Of a DNA stretch of 64,000 nucleotides, positions 51,790-64,000 are shown piece after piece. The notes under the pieces were generated by a model. That model saw only the letters and a program-made list of their open reading frames with translations, ran no database searches and was not told where the DNA came from. Source of the DNA: Rotaria sp. Silwood1 (Eukaryota > Rotifera > Eurotatoria > Philodinida > Philodinidae). The DNA lies in assembly GCA_905250075.1 (NCBI GenBank), contig CAJNOP010000111.1:478199-542198 (forward strand), in the 5' to 3' direction. Position 1 is the stretch's first letter, and each line of letters begins with the position of its first letter. A program made the position numbers and the translations under genes.

Positions 51790-52935
51790 AATCATAAATC
51801 CAGATTATTGAATTATTGCTTTCAATGATCACCTAGCCATTCTTAATCAACTGCATTTTCAATGAAATTTGAGAGAGATGTGTTGAAGACAATACAGAAA
51901 CAAAGAGAAAAGTTGATTCAAGTTGGGAACAACATATTTATATCCTAATGGATAGTATGTAAATCAATGTTGCCTTTGCTTTTATATTGGAAATTATTAT
52001 TGTTGTATTAATGAGAAGGACAACAAGAACATATAAACTTGTAGGAGATCAAACAAGTGATTGAGTATATGCAAATAGCAATGATTAAGACATAACGTGT
52101 TTCCATTGAATACTCATGTGATAACTACTGTCGGTTTTTTTTGGAAAGTGTTGTGTCATAATGTATTGTATTAATACGAGTGATTATTTTTGAAGTCTGT
52201 GAAAACTGATACAAAAATTGAGTCGATTCCGATACATTCTAGTAATGTTAGTGCATCTAAAGTGCCCGTTTATTTGATTTGAATTCTTTCTAATAAATAA
52301 CTTGAATTTGAATAGAAAAAAATTCTAGACATGATTGACTTGGAATGGTTTTATTATATAGATAAATTATTTATAAACAAGATGGAAAAAGAATATCCAA
52401 AAAAGAATCTTACCTCAGATACTAATTACAAGAAAGATAAAAATTACAGGTGAATTTCGAATCATGAACAAGTACACTTATCTTTTGTCTGGTTGCTTAA
52501 GTAAAATAATATTATACATCAATAGTGAAATCTTTCATTTCAAGAATGAAAAAATGAATATTCCTCAGTTCTCGGTTTCAGTTTTACTCTATGTTTTTCT
52601 TTACTCCGGTATACTTCAAGATAATTCTGCACATTTGCTACTTTTAAAATACAAATGTATAGGATATTATTTGCCCTAGATACAGTTGAATATTTTATTT
52701 CACAATTTTATCAGAAAAAATGATCACATACAAATATCCTATAGCAGTCTTTCATGCAAGAAACATTACTTTATATGTATTTTTATAAAATTCAAAAGCA
52801 AAATAATATGACGAGTCAATAAATTATTGATAGATCATGTTTTTTCACTACAAGCTCTACTATGATGAAAATCTGAGTTGCTTAACCTAGCAGATGTTGC
52901 TCTCAGAGCAGGTATTAAATGTTTTGTCATCATTT
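51790..52935. other. Intergenic stretch, no firm gene
   Basis: An exon-like piece from ATG at about 52381 to a GTGAAT donor near 52450, and an ORF at 52464-52679, could not be joined to anything convincing. Confidence 0.3.
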
Positions 52936-53751
52936 TCACTCTACAACTACTGAACTATCACGTTTTTCATGTTTCAGTTCGGACTCGTTTGATTCACTAA
53001 CACGTCTTTGTCGAAGATTTGTATGTTTCGGACGAACAAATATACTTCTATAGTGTTCTATTCGAGATGTTACCGATTCTTCGGAATCGATCGATGTTGT
53101 ACTGATAATACTATCACGAATGGGAAAAGATGTATCTGATTCGTTACAATCATTATTATGTATTGATTCTTGATACGTATCAAGTTCATTTTCTGTCGCA
53201 GATAACAATCGTTCGTTAGCATTGTGACGATATACTACAGTGTCTGAGTGGATCGATGGTGAATTGATAGGATGATAAATTCGATATGATTCATTCAATG
53301 CAACGGGAATATTGCTGTCTACAGAAGGAATATCCGAAATATTTACATTCTTGATTTGTGATTTGGAAATATTTTCTTTAGATATTGGAGGTTCGTTTGA
53401 ATCGATTGATGTCGAAGCAATAATTATGTTCTTAAGTGGATTTGATTTATCAGCCTCCATTGAAATTTCTTTATTAATAGTATTATGATAATGGTTTGAT
53501 TCGGTTGTTTTATTAGGTGTCTTTGATATGACAGATTCTGAATGTGGTGTTAAATCTTCTGACTCATTGGAAATGATCGATGAAACAACTTGTTTTGTTG
53601 GTATTGATAATGGGTTTTCATAAACATCTGTCGAATATGTTTTTGAGATGTTTAAGTCACCTGATATATCTTGGACGGTATCAACATGTGAGACGTTTGA
53701 ATTGGATTTCTCCAGTGCATTTGGTGTGACTTTCACTTGTATACAACCCAT
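52936..53751 (-). CDS. Unknown Ser/Asn-rich protein with acylation start
   Basis: A single-exon ORF of 271 aa with no recognised domain. The N terminus MGCIQVK carries Gly2 and Cys3, the usual pattern for N-myristoylation followed by palmitoylation, which would tether the protein to membranes. The rest is rich in Ser, Thr, Asn, Glu and Ile and is probably disordered. A loosely repeated phrase (IIASTSIDSNEPPISK and IISTTSIDSEESVTSR) suggests internal duplication. The C-terminal 45 residues are basic (RPKHTNLRQRRVSE). The start ATG is preceded by AT-rich sequence with no competing in-frame ATG. Function is unknown. Confidence 0.6.
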   Translation of the reverse strand: MGCIQVKVTPNALEKSNSNVSHVDTVQDISGDLNISKTYSTDVYENPLSIPTKQVVSSIISNESEDLTPHSESVISKTPNKTTESNHYHNTINKEISMEADKSNPLKNIIIASTSIDSNEPPISKENISKSQIKNVNISDIPSVDSNIPVALNESYRIYHPINSPSIHSDTVVYRHNANERLLSATENELDTYQESIHNNDCNESDTSFPIRDSIISTTSIDSEESVTSRIEHYRSIFVRPKHTNLRQRRVSESNESELKHEKRDSSVVVE

Positions 53752-53759
53752 AAAATGAT

Positions 53760-55250
53760 TTTGTTCTAATTAATAAACTTTTGATGGAGTTGTCATGAAA
53801 ATATTCTTTTTCTTTTCTTATTATAATTTATGATTAATTCTTATTCGTAAACGATCGAATATTATCTTATCAAAAAATTAAATACCAACGCAAATAAAAG
53901 ATAACATTAAGAAATTCTCAGCATAAACTGTTGACAAACTCTTTTAGAAGGTTATATCAATGAAGTATGATAGTGTCAATATTATTATGTTATACTACAA
54001 AAATAACAAAGTAATGTAGAATCAACTGTATTAAAGGTAAAACAACTTCAATTATTTCTATTCAAAGATAACGATGGAACAATGTCCTTCTTATAATTCT
54101 CAAAGTATGAAACCTTGAAAAATTTTTCTTGCAACTTCATGATATACTTAATCAACTTGGTACTATAATAACTTTTTCATCATTATTATATATTTCAGTG
54201 TATGATATCACAGTTAATATTCAAACAGTTTGATAATGAATATTGACTAAACTTTAGTTTGTGTCTTCTTTTAACATCTGATATCTCAGAGGCGTCAATA
54301 AATGTGCAAAAGAGGGAATGGTCGCGTGAGAATACGAAAAGTTGTACATATGTCGTGCTTTACCTTTGAACTGATATTTTACGCATGCGCAGACCTCAAT
54401 GAATACATGTAAAAGTAATACAAATGCTTTTTTGGTGGCTATTAAAAGACAAGGAAACTGTAAATCTTTTTGAGAGTGAAATTAATGAGAACGAGATAAT
54501 GCTAATTTTTTTCATATTGCAACATGAAGAATTTTGCAAATGATAAATTTTAAATTTTTTTTGAAACTTTACCATGATTTTGTTATAGAATAAAAACATT
54601 TATCCTAGTGCTAAAGACTATACACTCGACTTCATACGAAAACTATGAAGATGAACAGATTATGTTCGTATGGAAATGATACTGAAGAAAAACGTTGAAA
54701 AGTCTAGTATAATCTAGTTATTATTAAGTTCACTGTCAAAAAAATTGATAACTTTCTACCTTAAAATAATAGTTACTAAAACAACCTTTTGGAACTAAAG
54801 AAAACTCTTCGGAAGATCTGAAACCTGTTGAATATTACATTGTTACATGTAAGATTTGTTCAAAAACTATTGTTTGAAAGAAAAATCTTTTAAATAATCT
54901 GTCGGAATAGGGCTAATGTATGTTTTCATAATAAGGATATTTTATTTTGATTAAATCGAAAAGTTTATTTACATCGATTGTAGTGAACTCTTTTTGTTTT
55001 TTAAATGATGAAAAATTTTACAAAATAATATATAATTTATTTTAAATTATTGATATTCTATCACTAATTATCATTATTCTTCAATCGAAAAAAAAATTAT
55101 TTTTTAATATACTAAACGCGTTTTAAAAGAGTCCAATGTATTACTGAACAAAGATCATATCATATATAGTAAAACTATTGTAAACTTACATTTCTGAATT
55201 CGATTACTACTACGTACTTTCTGATTATTTTTTTATTTCACAAAAAAAAA
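53760..55250. other. Intergenic stretch, no gene seen
   Basis: The divergent promoter space between the MGC protein and the DUF1761-like gene. No protein-like ORF or structured repeat was seen. Confidence 0.4.
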
Positions 55251-55814
55251 ATGTTAGAACTTTTACCAATATCATTTACATTTACATCATTAGTAAAAAT
55301 TCTTATAATTCTTGGTATTACTATGTTTCTTGGTAAGGTATGGTATTCACCGATAGGTTTTCAAAAACAATGGATGAATGCAATGCAATGGAAAGAAGGT
55401 GATTGTGATGAATGTCATACTATGGGTATTGTTATGGCAAATTTAGGAAGTTTATTAAGTTCTATGGTTTTAAATATATTGTTAATTGCATTCAATATTC
55501 GAAAACATCAATATCTTAGTGCTATGTTGGCTGCTGGAATACTATGTGGTTTTTATGCAGTAAGTTTTTTGTATTAAAAATAATATTTAGTACTAAATGA
55601 GCGAGTCCAAGGATTATTTTAATTTGTTTAGTTTGTTATTTATGATTGAGATATCTTTAAAATTTCTCATTTTCTTTTGTAGTTTAATGGTTGGAACCGT
55701 GTATTTTTTTCAAAAAATTCTAATCGCCAACACAATCGTACATTATATTTACTTGATATTGGTCATATGTTTGTTCTTTATTCACTTGTATCACTTGTAT
55801 TAGTTAGTTTTTAA
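55251..55814 (+). CDS. DUF1761-like small membrane protein
   Basis: Two exons, 55251-55559 and 55683-55814, join in phase 0 (GCA/GTAAGT and TTTTGTAG/TTT), giving 146 aa. Four hydrophobic helices are apparent at about 8-28, 60-82, 88-106 and 125-145. The segment MFLGKVWYSPIGFQKQWMNA after the first helix matches the G-x-W-Y-S-P...G-x-x-W signature of the DUF1761 family, whose function is unknown. The C-terminal half (GFYAFNGWNRVF, then LLDIGHMFVLYSLVSL) also fits the family pattern and length. Recognition is from memory of the family, not a search. The intron shows that it is fitted to the host genome. Confidence 0.65.
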
Positions 55815-57355
55815 TCTTGTTCCATGTTATATTCTTTCATATAAGTTAGATATTTCTTGTTATTATTGTTATATATATATGTATTGATCTCTTTTGTTCT
55901 TGGTTATTTGATATTATTGAAATAAAAATATGATTCTAGATGAACTATGATATATAATTCTTTTTTTTTCTATTATTAACAAAGAATTCGTTTGAATAAT
56001 AAGAAAATTCATATAGAACGTCATTGATGTATATTTCAAGATAATTTAAATAGTTTTCAAAGAAATAATTTACAAAAAAATCTAGAGTTTTACTCGATGA
56101 TTTGTTTCGATTTCACAAGAAGATCTTACTCTTATGGTGTAATCCAGGATTTCGATAATGAGGAGATTGGTTGATGAGGATCATCTTTTTTTTTTTTTGG
56201 TATATCATATTCAATATATTTCTTTGCAATTTAATGAGCATATTCGAAATTAATTCTACTGAATTTGTCTCATGTTATCTTCCATCTTTTTCGAATTATT
56301 CTTTAATAATGCTTTTAGCAAAAGGAAATAAATAAATTTCTTTCAAAAATCAAACATTTTCGGATTCCAAACTTTATGAAATGGTTCTCATTTATCTTGT
56401 AAAAAGTTTGTTATTATCATCGATTCTGTTTTTTTTTTCAGTTATTAAATAATCCATACCTTATAGATATATTTTTTATCGTCTCTGTCAGTGAATTAGT
56501 GCAATATTCTCCTGAGCAATGCCATTATTTAGTCGATTGACTTTGCTAGAACTCAATGAGAAAAGAGAAGTAAGTTTGCATTTCACTTAAAATAATGATA
56601 GCGCCATCGTTAATTTGGAGCCTTTCTTCATATATAAGTATAATTGAAAAAATATTACATATGTTCTATTTCTTTTATTTACTTGCTAAAACCAATCGTC
56701 AAACCGTGCCACGAAAAATTCAAAAGAATATCTTTTCTTGTAGAAATCGATTAGCAAAAATCAAACAAATTCATATTAATTTTACTTTTCGGTATACTTT
56801 TAAAGAGAAAAATAGTAGGCAAATATAAAAGTTATTGTTAGTTTCTTTTCTTTTTCTCTACTGTCTCTTAAATTTTTATACTAAACAAATCAAGCGATTT
56901 ATCGTTTACATTAATTGTTAGCTCTCTTTGCAACTGAAATGAACACCATTAGCTAATCGAATAGACGAGTGTCTAACTTTTTATGCTGTTTTCATTTTAA
57001 TCACCTTAAATCTTGAAAAACGATAAAGTTCACAAAGAGGTGAGGCTCGTTATCAGCAAAACTGTTCGCACTTCCTCATAAAATTCAATTTTATGTTACG
57101 TAATTTGTTATTTTTAATGTCAGAAAACTTTGACTAATAAAATCAAATCTTCTAATGCATTCTGTACTGTATACCATGTAACTAAGGTAACCAAGATTAA
57201 GTTATGCTATAGAGTGTTTGCATTGAAAATACTTTATTCATATATTCAGCCGATCTATATTAAAAATTAAACTGTTTTTGTTCTCTGCTGAATGGTTTAT
57301 GTGAACATATGAGAAATAATTATTTCTTGCCTTTCTTGCTATAAAGATATGATAC
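55815..57355. other. Intergenic stretch, no gene seen
   Basis: The 3' flank of the DUF1761-like gene and AT-rich sequence. The ORF at 56595-56828 has no recognisable features. Confidence 0.4.
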
Positions 57356-57665
57356 ATGTCGCATACCATTAAATCAGAACGATATCAACCAGATAATCCT
57401 AAGAAACCTACTAAAGAGGAGTTAGAAGATATGTTTCTTTTTCGAAATGTTCAAAATAGTTCTATGCTGAGTGTGGCTGTTCGTGAAGAGAATATCCGCA
57501 CCCAAATCAGAAAAAGTAGGTTTTGTTAATACACATCAACATGTATCCGAAAGACTTTCTTTGTCCAAAAATGAATCAACAGTTTTTTTTCTACAAAATA
57601 ATCACAAACAGTATGCATTCACACTATTAAAAGACATGTCGTATTTTTATACTTTGATACGTTAA
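57356..57665 (+). pseudogene. Possible frameshifted gene fragment
   Basis: ATG at 57356 opens 57 codons of charged, protein-like text (for example SERYQPDNPKKPTKEELEDM) ending in TAA at 57527-57529. An overlapping frame continues as protein-like text (HQHVSERLSLSKNESTVFF) to 57665. One frameshift near 57490 would link them. The family is not recognised. Confidence 0.25.
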
Positions 57666-57669
57666 ATAT

Positions 57670-59840
57670 TTTTTTTTAATGGAAAATCGAATTACTATTT
57701 TTTCGGTAAGATCCAGCCATGGTAAAGTGGTCCGGTCTCGGTCATTGATTTATTTCTCAACATGTTCTCTACTAAATTTTAAACGAAAAAAAAAACCTAG
57801 AAAACAATACGAATAGCCAATAAACCATGACATATCTAGAGTATGATACAATTTTTTTAGCGTTTTCACTGAGCGGAATGTCAGAATTCACATTTATCAC
57901 TGATAGAAAATATTTCATATTGCTTCGTGTTTTTTTTCGAAACGAAGGTTTTTGAAACAGTCATTCTCATTTATATCGCTCAGATGCTTTTAATCATACT
58001 TCGCACATAGATTCTAGTGATACTAAATGATTGTCAATTAATAAACAAAAAGAAAAACGAAATGAATGTAATGTAATAAACGGTATTGATTTGATTTTCA
58101 TGCATTTTTATCAATTCAAATTCGTCAACGTGATAAAAAAAACATAGACAGGGAGTCACAAAAAGTCTTTAATATACGATGTAATCACATCGAAAGAAAG
58201 AAATTACTTTTGAATTAAGAAAGACAGATTCATATCTCGAATATTTCTACTGATTTTGGTTTAAAAAAGAATTTGTTTGTAGATGAGATTTTCAATCATA
58301 TTTGACGCAGATAATATTCCTTGTTGTCAATGTATCATACGGAATAGATGTTGATAGAATCAGTGGTTCGACATCCATTTTTATAGGAAACATATTTCTT
58401 GATATGTTTTCTGTTAAAATACATTTACCATAAACATCATTTTAGTTATGCACGCAAGTATACAGTAAGAGTTTTCTGACGGGCGTATTGATGTACATAC
58501 AATTAAATCAATGCTCAATATGACGAAACTATATTCAAAGATTGTTTTTTTGGAAGAAACAAATAAATAGAAAAGAAATAAAGCATAAAGAAAATTACCC
58601 TGTATTTTCAAATATTTTACTAAAAATATTATATATAGATGCGGGTGTTACCACATCAGAGAAGGGTCCTCACACACATAATCAGAGTTAAATGCGTCTA
58701 GGAACTAATCTTTTTTCGTAATTAATTGAAAGAAAATTCTTTAGATGAATTCAATATGTAATCTTTCAATTCGGTTCTAATTACTCTTTATTTATATAGA
58801 CATGTTATTACAGACACACAAAACTTCTAATCGAAATATAGTGAATCTTTTCTTAAGACTAAAAATATTCAATGTCGGGCTTGGTAGTATTATATTGTCG
58901 TGACTTGTGTATTTACAAAAATAAATAAATAAACAAGACAAAAATTTAGAAAAAGGCGGAAAGTTTAGCGATAAACGCATGAACAAATCGCCCCTATGTT
59001 TCATCAAAACCTATTTTACATATTTTTCTTTTGAATATACTAACGATTAAGCCGAGAACTGTTGAGACAAGATATTTATTCATTTTTCGAACAATTTGGA
59101 GAAGGTTTGCAGAAATTTTACAATATCGTTTTTGAATCAGAACTTCGTATTCTTTTCAAATTGCGGCATAGAGTTGTACTAATCGATGCAGATACAGAAA
59201 ATAGGATCGCATCTTGTTCGAAATTGATTCCATAATGTTTTTCAATCATATTTATTATCAATATCTTTGCTAATTGCCGTAAAAACGTTCGATCTATAGT
59301 TTAATCTGACTTCCTTTTGTTTAACTATATCTTATTTTGAATTTTTTTACAATCAGTACTCACACCATTGACAATCGTCTCGGTAATAGAGTTTTTTAAG
59401 TCTGGAAATTCAGAAATCGTGAACATGTCACTTTCGCTCTTACCCAAAACTTTCGTCGCTCATATGTGCCATTCATAATACTATTCAACAAAGTATTATT
59501 TTGTAAAGAAATCCTGGCTCTTATCGTTGTTTGAGAAAATTTATACTCTGGTTGCTCTTCTATACTAGATAGTCGTTTTGTGAATTGAAACTCTTTCAAA
59601 GAATTCGCTCACCAAATTCTCATTCTGGATCAATGTGATAAAACTCTGCCTGATCCTCTTAATGGATCGAAAGGTGAAGGAAGGCTTTATTTCAAAGCTT
59701 TTGACGCACATCTTATAATTCAACAGTGAACTATTTCAGCTATAGTAAGAATAAAGATATATTCATTGTGAAAATGTTACTAACACCCATGAGCAAAATA
59801 AAAAGAAATCTAAGTGAGTAGCAAAATAGATTCAACAACT
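57670..59840. other. Intergenic stretch, no gene seen
   Basis: Short ORFs on both strands only. The minus ORF at 59396-59599 shows no family or splice partner. Confidence 0.4.
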
Positions 59841-59844
59841 ATGG

Positions 59845-59919
59845 CGGGTGTGTGTGGTCGTGGGTGTGGAAATTGATCTACCTCACACTCACCCACACCC
59901 ACACCCACATCCACACCCA
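59845..59919. repeat. Head-to-head telomere-like repeats
   Basis: A G-rich arm (59845-59869, GGGTGTGTGTGG then TCGTGGGTGTGG) is followed after about 12 bases by a C-rich arm (59882-59919) with CCCACACCCACACCCACA and diverged copies. The units match TGTGGG/CCCACA, the repeat reported for bdelloid telomeres. G-rich then C-rich on one strand is the order expected if two chromosome ends were joined. The unit copies are degenerate. Confidence 0.6.
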
Positions 59920-59924
59920 AGAAA

Positions 59925-61847
59925 TGCAGTATAATTTAATTTTACATGTATAACTGAAATTTCGATCTTTCTGAGTCGATCATGATTAGCAAAGAAGACA
60001 TCATCTGTAACATGAGTTAACTTTTATTCATAACAAACAATAACTGATGAAAAGAACTAAAACAACAAAAATTAAATTAAACTGAATTTCTTTAAAATGT
60101 TTTGATAAACTATTGTTGTATTCAAATTTACTTTTTTACTTATTGATTATGTTCCTGCAGAATTAAAATACTTGAAATGTATAGATTTTATTAAATTGAA
60201 GATATTCATAAAATTTTGAAGGGGTTTTAAATGGCCAGTTATTAATTCTCATAGTTATGTTTATATGAATTTATTTACTCGTTGTGCATGGTAACACAGT
60301 TTTTGTTGCTTTAATTTCTTTTAATCAGTTATTGTTGATTAGGCATCAAAATGTGTATCAATCAAATGAATAAAAAACTCGAAATATATGAATATGCAGC
60401 ATGCCACGATAATACGACTGTATTGATATCATCTGTATCATTTTTACATTTAAAACTTTTATTGCATTTTTTCAATATTCTGTGTAGAAAATAGCAATGC
60501 AATGTTACTATTTGTTCACTATTAGCAATTTTTTTATCAATTCGGATATGAGCTTACTAATGAGTGTTAATAAAAGAAAAATATTATAACTAGACCGTTT
60601 CTCAGTTACCGAAAACGTAAGTTTTTAGTTATGTACTTGTAATACAAATTTATGTAAGTTAAAAATATATAATGATCAAGTTAAGCATTGATGATATCAT
60701 CTTTCTTTATTCAAACAAAAACAACAAGCATACGATTCAATTATCGTGCTTTTTTTACTTGTGAATTTTGAAAGTAAGAAAGGTTCATGTCTTCAAGATC
60801 TCTACCAGTTTCAGCTAAGAAACTATGAGCGATTCTTCTCATTATTTGCCAATTATATGCAAACATGTCTGATTCTCTTTCACATGCATACAAGCAAAAA
60901 ATTATTATCAATAAATACATGTTTGTGTAGAACAGAAATTTTTCTCGTTGTCATTTTCACACACGTTTACGTTGTGTGAGCTTAATATGAATAAATAAAA
61001 TTTGAATATGATTTATTTATGAATCGTAGAAATTAATAAAAGAAGAGCAGTTAATATAACACAAGAAAACAAAATGTCTAATTATACACATAATACGAAT
61101 GAATAAAAGGCAAAAATTACTCTAGCAAGATTGTGAGTGATGATGCATTCGTTCTAAACATGAAAAAACTGAAGTATTTGAGTGTTTCTGGATGAAATTT
61201 CGATAATAACTGATATAAAACTTTTTCTTGTTTTACTAATATGTAAAGCCTACATTTAAGTGTTCCATTCATTTAAAATTGGTGATAACTACTTCGATCT
61301 TTCATTATTTTCAAACTTCAGTAACAGTATATTTGGCCAGTAGAAATCGTTGTTTAACTATTGTCTCAATTAAAATTGAAATTATACTTTCTCTTGTTTC
61401 GTTCACATTATCAACATATCAATCATATGCATAATGAGAAAAAAAAATCATACTAACTCTGTCCTTGCTGTCGTTTTCGCTCTGGTTGGAGAGAATGAAA
61501 CAAAATTATACAACGTATAAGACAAGGTATTTAATGCAATGAAACTCGAGTCACGCTTCACATAAAACATAAATGAAAGTAGGAAAAAATTATCATACGA
61601 TCAATGATGTCGTTGGTTTTTTCCCTTTAATTTATTTTGATAAGCATACGTTCAATTACTAATAGGCATATTTTGTTATTGAGTGTTAACGAAAAAACAA
61701 AATATTCATATTTCAAGTCGGAAAAAGATCTAGAAAAGAAAACAACGTGCATCAAATGTATAAATACAAAAGGTAAATCCTGTTCAAACAGCAGTTTACT
61801 ATTCACAATACACAACTATCTATCGCACACGAAACATTACATACAAA
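59925..61847. other. Intergenic stretch, no gene seen
   Basis: AT-rich sequence upstream of the ART-TPR gene. ORFs at 60746-60979 and 61627-61879 have no features. The last few hundred bases presumably held the ART-TPR promoter. Confidence 0.4.
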
Positions 61848-64000
61848 ATGAGTCGACAACCAAGACAGTGCATCGTTGAAAATTACTCGGTTATCTGGGT
61901 TGACAGCAATATTGATATGGCCAATAAAGATTGCCAAAATACAATGAAACAATTGCGTGGTGTTGTGAACCAAGTCAATACGTGTACAACAGCTGAAGAA
62001 TGTATTCAACAGCTGAATGAAAATCCTGAAGAGATAGCATTTGTTATCTCCTCAGGTGCGATTGGACAACATCTTGTACCAAGTATCCATGGCATGGCAA
62101 AATTAAATGCCATATACATTTTTTGTCGTAAGAAAGAACGGTATCAAGATTGGGCTCGAAATTAGACAAAAATCCAAGATGTCCAAACGACAATCAAACA
62201 TATATGTGAAAAATTGGCAACAGCTATCAAACAATACAATCAAGATCATATGTCGGTGAGCATTGTTGGTGTGAATGCAAGAGATTCTAGCAAGAATCTG
62301 AATCAGCTAGAACCGTCTTTTATGTATTTCCAAATATTCAAGGAACTACTCCTTGAGATAGAACATTGTCATCAAGACTTTGAAGACTTGATCACATTTT
62401 GCCGAAACGAATACAAAGACAATACCCAGGAAATGAAGAACATTGCAGATTTTGAACGTACTTATCACGCAACAAAAGCCATTTGGTTGTATACACGCCA
62501 ATGGTTCACCTATAAAATGCTCAATGGCGCGTTAAGAACACTCAATAGCGACATTATGATTCGAATGGGTTTCTTTCTTTGTGATGTACATCGTCAAATC
62601 GAAACCTTGTACAAGAATCAGGTCAGTCAATACCATAACAAGATTTTTACAGTCTTTCGAGGACAAGGTCTATCGAAAGCAGATTTTGAAAAGCACGCAG
62701 AAAACAAAGGTGGACTTATTTCTTTTAACAACTTTTTATCCACCAGCACAAATCCAGATGTCGCCCTCGTTTTCTCCAAGGGAGCTTTACAGATGACCGA
62801 TATGGTCGGAATTATATTTCGAATAACCATTGATCCTACAGTCTCATCAACTCCATTCGCCTCCATTCGAGAGGAAAGTTACTTCAAGGATGAAGAGAAA
62901 ATTCTCTTCTCCATGCACACGGTGTTTCGCATTGGTGAAGTTCGAAAAATTGACAATAATCGTACACTTTATCAAGTGGACCTTAAACTTACGTCGGATA
63001 ATGACCCACAACTTCGAGAATTAACTGACTTTATACGGAAAGAGGTCGGCGGCACTGAATGGTATCGAATGGGTCAATTGCTGCTCAAAATAGGTCAATT
63101 CGGCAAGGCCGAAGACTTGTATCTGGCACTACTAGAACAGGCATCGGATGATAGCGATAGAGCAGATATATATTCCTAGCGTGCATGTGCGAAAAAGGAC
63201 TTTGGAGAGTACACAGAAGCAGCTTCGCTTCTGGAAAACGCACTTAAAATTGAACGTAAAACTCTTCCACACGATCACCCTTCATTATCTCATTACTACA
63301 ACAACAACATAGGTGACTACTCAAAAGCACTTGAATTTTACGAAAAATCACATCAAATCTACGAAAAAGCTCTGCCTTCGAATCATCTTCATTTGGCTGT
63401 TAGTCACTTGAATTTTGCAGCATGTTACGAAAGATGGGTGATTACACAACAGCTCTTAAAACCCTTAAAAGTGCTTATCAAATTCAGCAAAAAATTTTTG
63501 AAGAAGGTAATCCAGCTTTTGCTTCAACATACAGCTGGTTTGAAAAGGTTTATCGCAGTATGAAAGATTACTCAAAGGCGCTCGATTACTTTCAAAAATG
63601 CCTCGGAATAGATCAAAAAACATTACCTGAAGGGCATCCATATTTTGGCATTACATACAGTAATATTGGTGATGTTCATCGATTAATGGGTGATTATGAG
63701 AAGGCACTTACATTTCATAGAAAAGCATTAAATATTCAAGAAAATATTCAATGTAATCCTCTTGAATGTGCAACGACATATATAAATTTAGGTGAAACTT
63801 GTCGTCAGATGAAAGATTATTCAACGGCATTGTTATATTATCAAAAAGGAATAGAAATACGTGGAAAGAAACTATCAAAAAGTCATCCTGTTTTAGCTGT
63901 AGTATATCACAATTTGGCGAAATTATATTTATCCACTCGACAATATAATATGGCAATAAAAAATGTTCAACAAGCGATAGAAATTGCTCACGAAAAATAA
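61848..64000 (+). pseudogene. ADP-ribosyltransferase plus TPR gene, broken
   Basis: Same-frame text runs from ATG 61848 through an N-terminal domain (VIWVDSNIDMANKDCQNTMK) typical of this bdelloid family. It is followed by an R-S-E type mono-ADP-ribosyltransferase domain: FTVFRGQGL (Arg), FNNFLSTSTN (Ser-Thr-Ser) and DEEKILFSMHTVFRIGEV (catalytic Glu region). TPR repeats then run to a TAA at the window's last base. Enzymes of this type transfer ADP-ribose from NAD to arginine. Damage: TAG at 62163-62165, where the neighbouring text suggests Trp; TAG at 63177-63179, where Gln would fit; a one-base loss near 63430 that moves the TPRs into another frame; and a shortened TPR near 63300. The coding character is otherwise well kept, so the breaks look recent. 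It is intronless and less AT-rich than its surroundings. Confidence 0.85.

Noticed and set aside
60746-60979. 77-codon plus ORF before the ART-TPR gene
   Set aside because: No signal, domain or splice partner.
62581-62866. Antisense and off-frame ORFs within the ART domain
   Set aside because: Shadows of the ART reading frame.

Overview
The window looks like nuclear DNA of a bdelloid rotifer. It is very AT-rich, its genes carry many short GT-AG introns, and its conserved genes are clearly animal (prickle, PFKFB, YOD1/OTU1, Pellino, tropomyosin). It ends in an ADP-ribosyltransferase plus TPR gene of a type abundant in bdelloids, and it holds CCCACA/TGTGGG tracts like the bdelloid telomere repeat. 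I saw no tRNA, rRNA or CRISPR. Two runs of exactly 100 N (11004-11103, 51105-51204) show that three contigs were scaffolded together. Exon limits were read by eye from splice sites and reading phase; no search was run.

Layout. 1-11003 is a gene graveyard: decayed coding stretches on both strands, one resembling a bdelloid F-box/LRR-like family. Several stretches stay protein-like only if TAA/TAG are read as glutamine. 11104-51104 is a normal gene block: prickle (-), PFKFB (-, with an apparent alternative first exon), YOD1/OTU1 (-), a 1 kb TTAA-flanked inverted-repeat element, Pellino (-, with a 630 bp foldback element in an intron) head-to-head with an intronless one-Cys msrA (+), a mariner relic, a possible small secreted-peptide gene, tropomyosin (+), and a 535-codon helical-repeat protein (+) cut off by the second gap. 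51205-64000 starts with CCCACA repeats at the gap edge and looks subtelomeric: a possible small secreted peptide, a predicted acylated MGC protein (-), a DUF1761-like membrane protein (+), a head-to-head TGTGGG/CCCACA junction, and a broken ART-TPR gene ending at the last base.

The genes do not form one pathway. Prickle acts in planar cell polarity, PFKFB in glycolytic control, YOD1 and Pellino in ubiquitin signalling, and tropomyosin on actin. The most notable observations are the tropomyosin gene, where exons 4, 5, 6 and 8 are each present as two copies of identical length and phase beside two promoters and two last exons; the telomere-like repeats at a contig edge and in head-to-head order inside the last contig; and the TAA/TAG-rich relics in the first contig.
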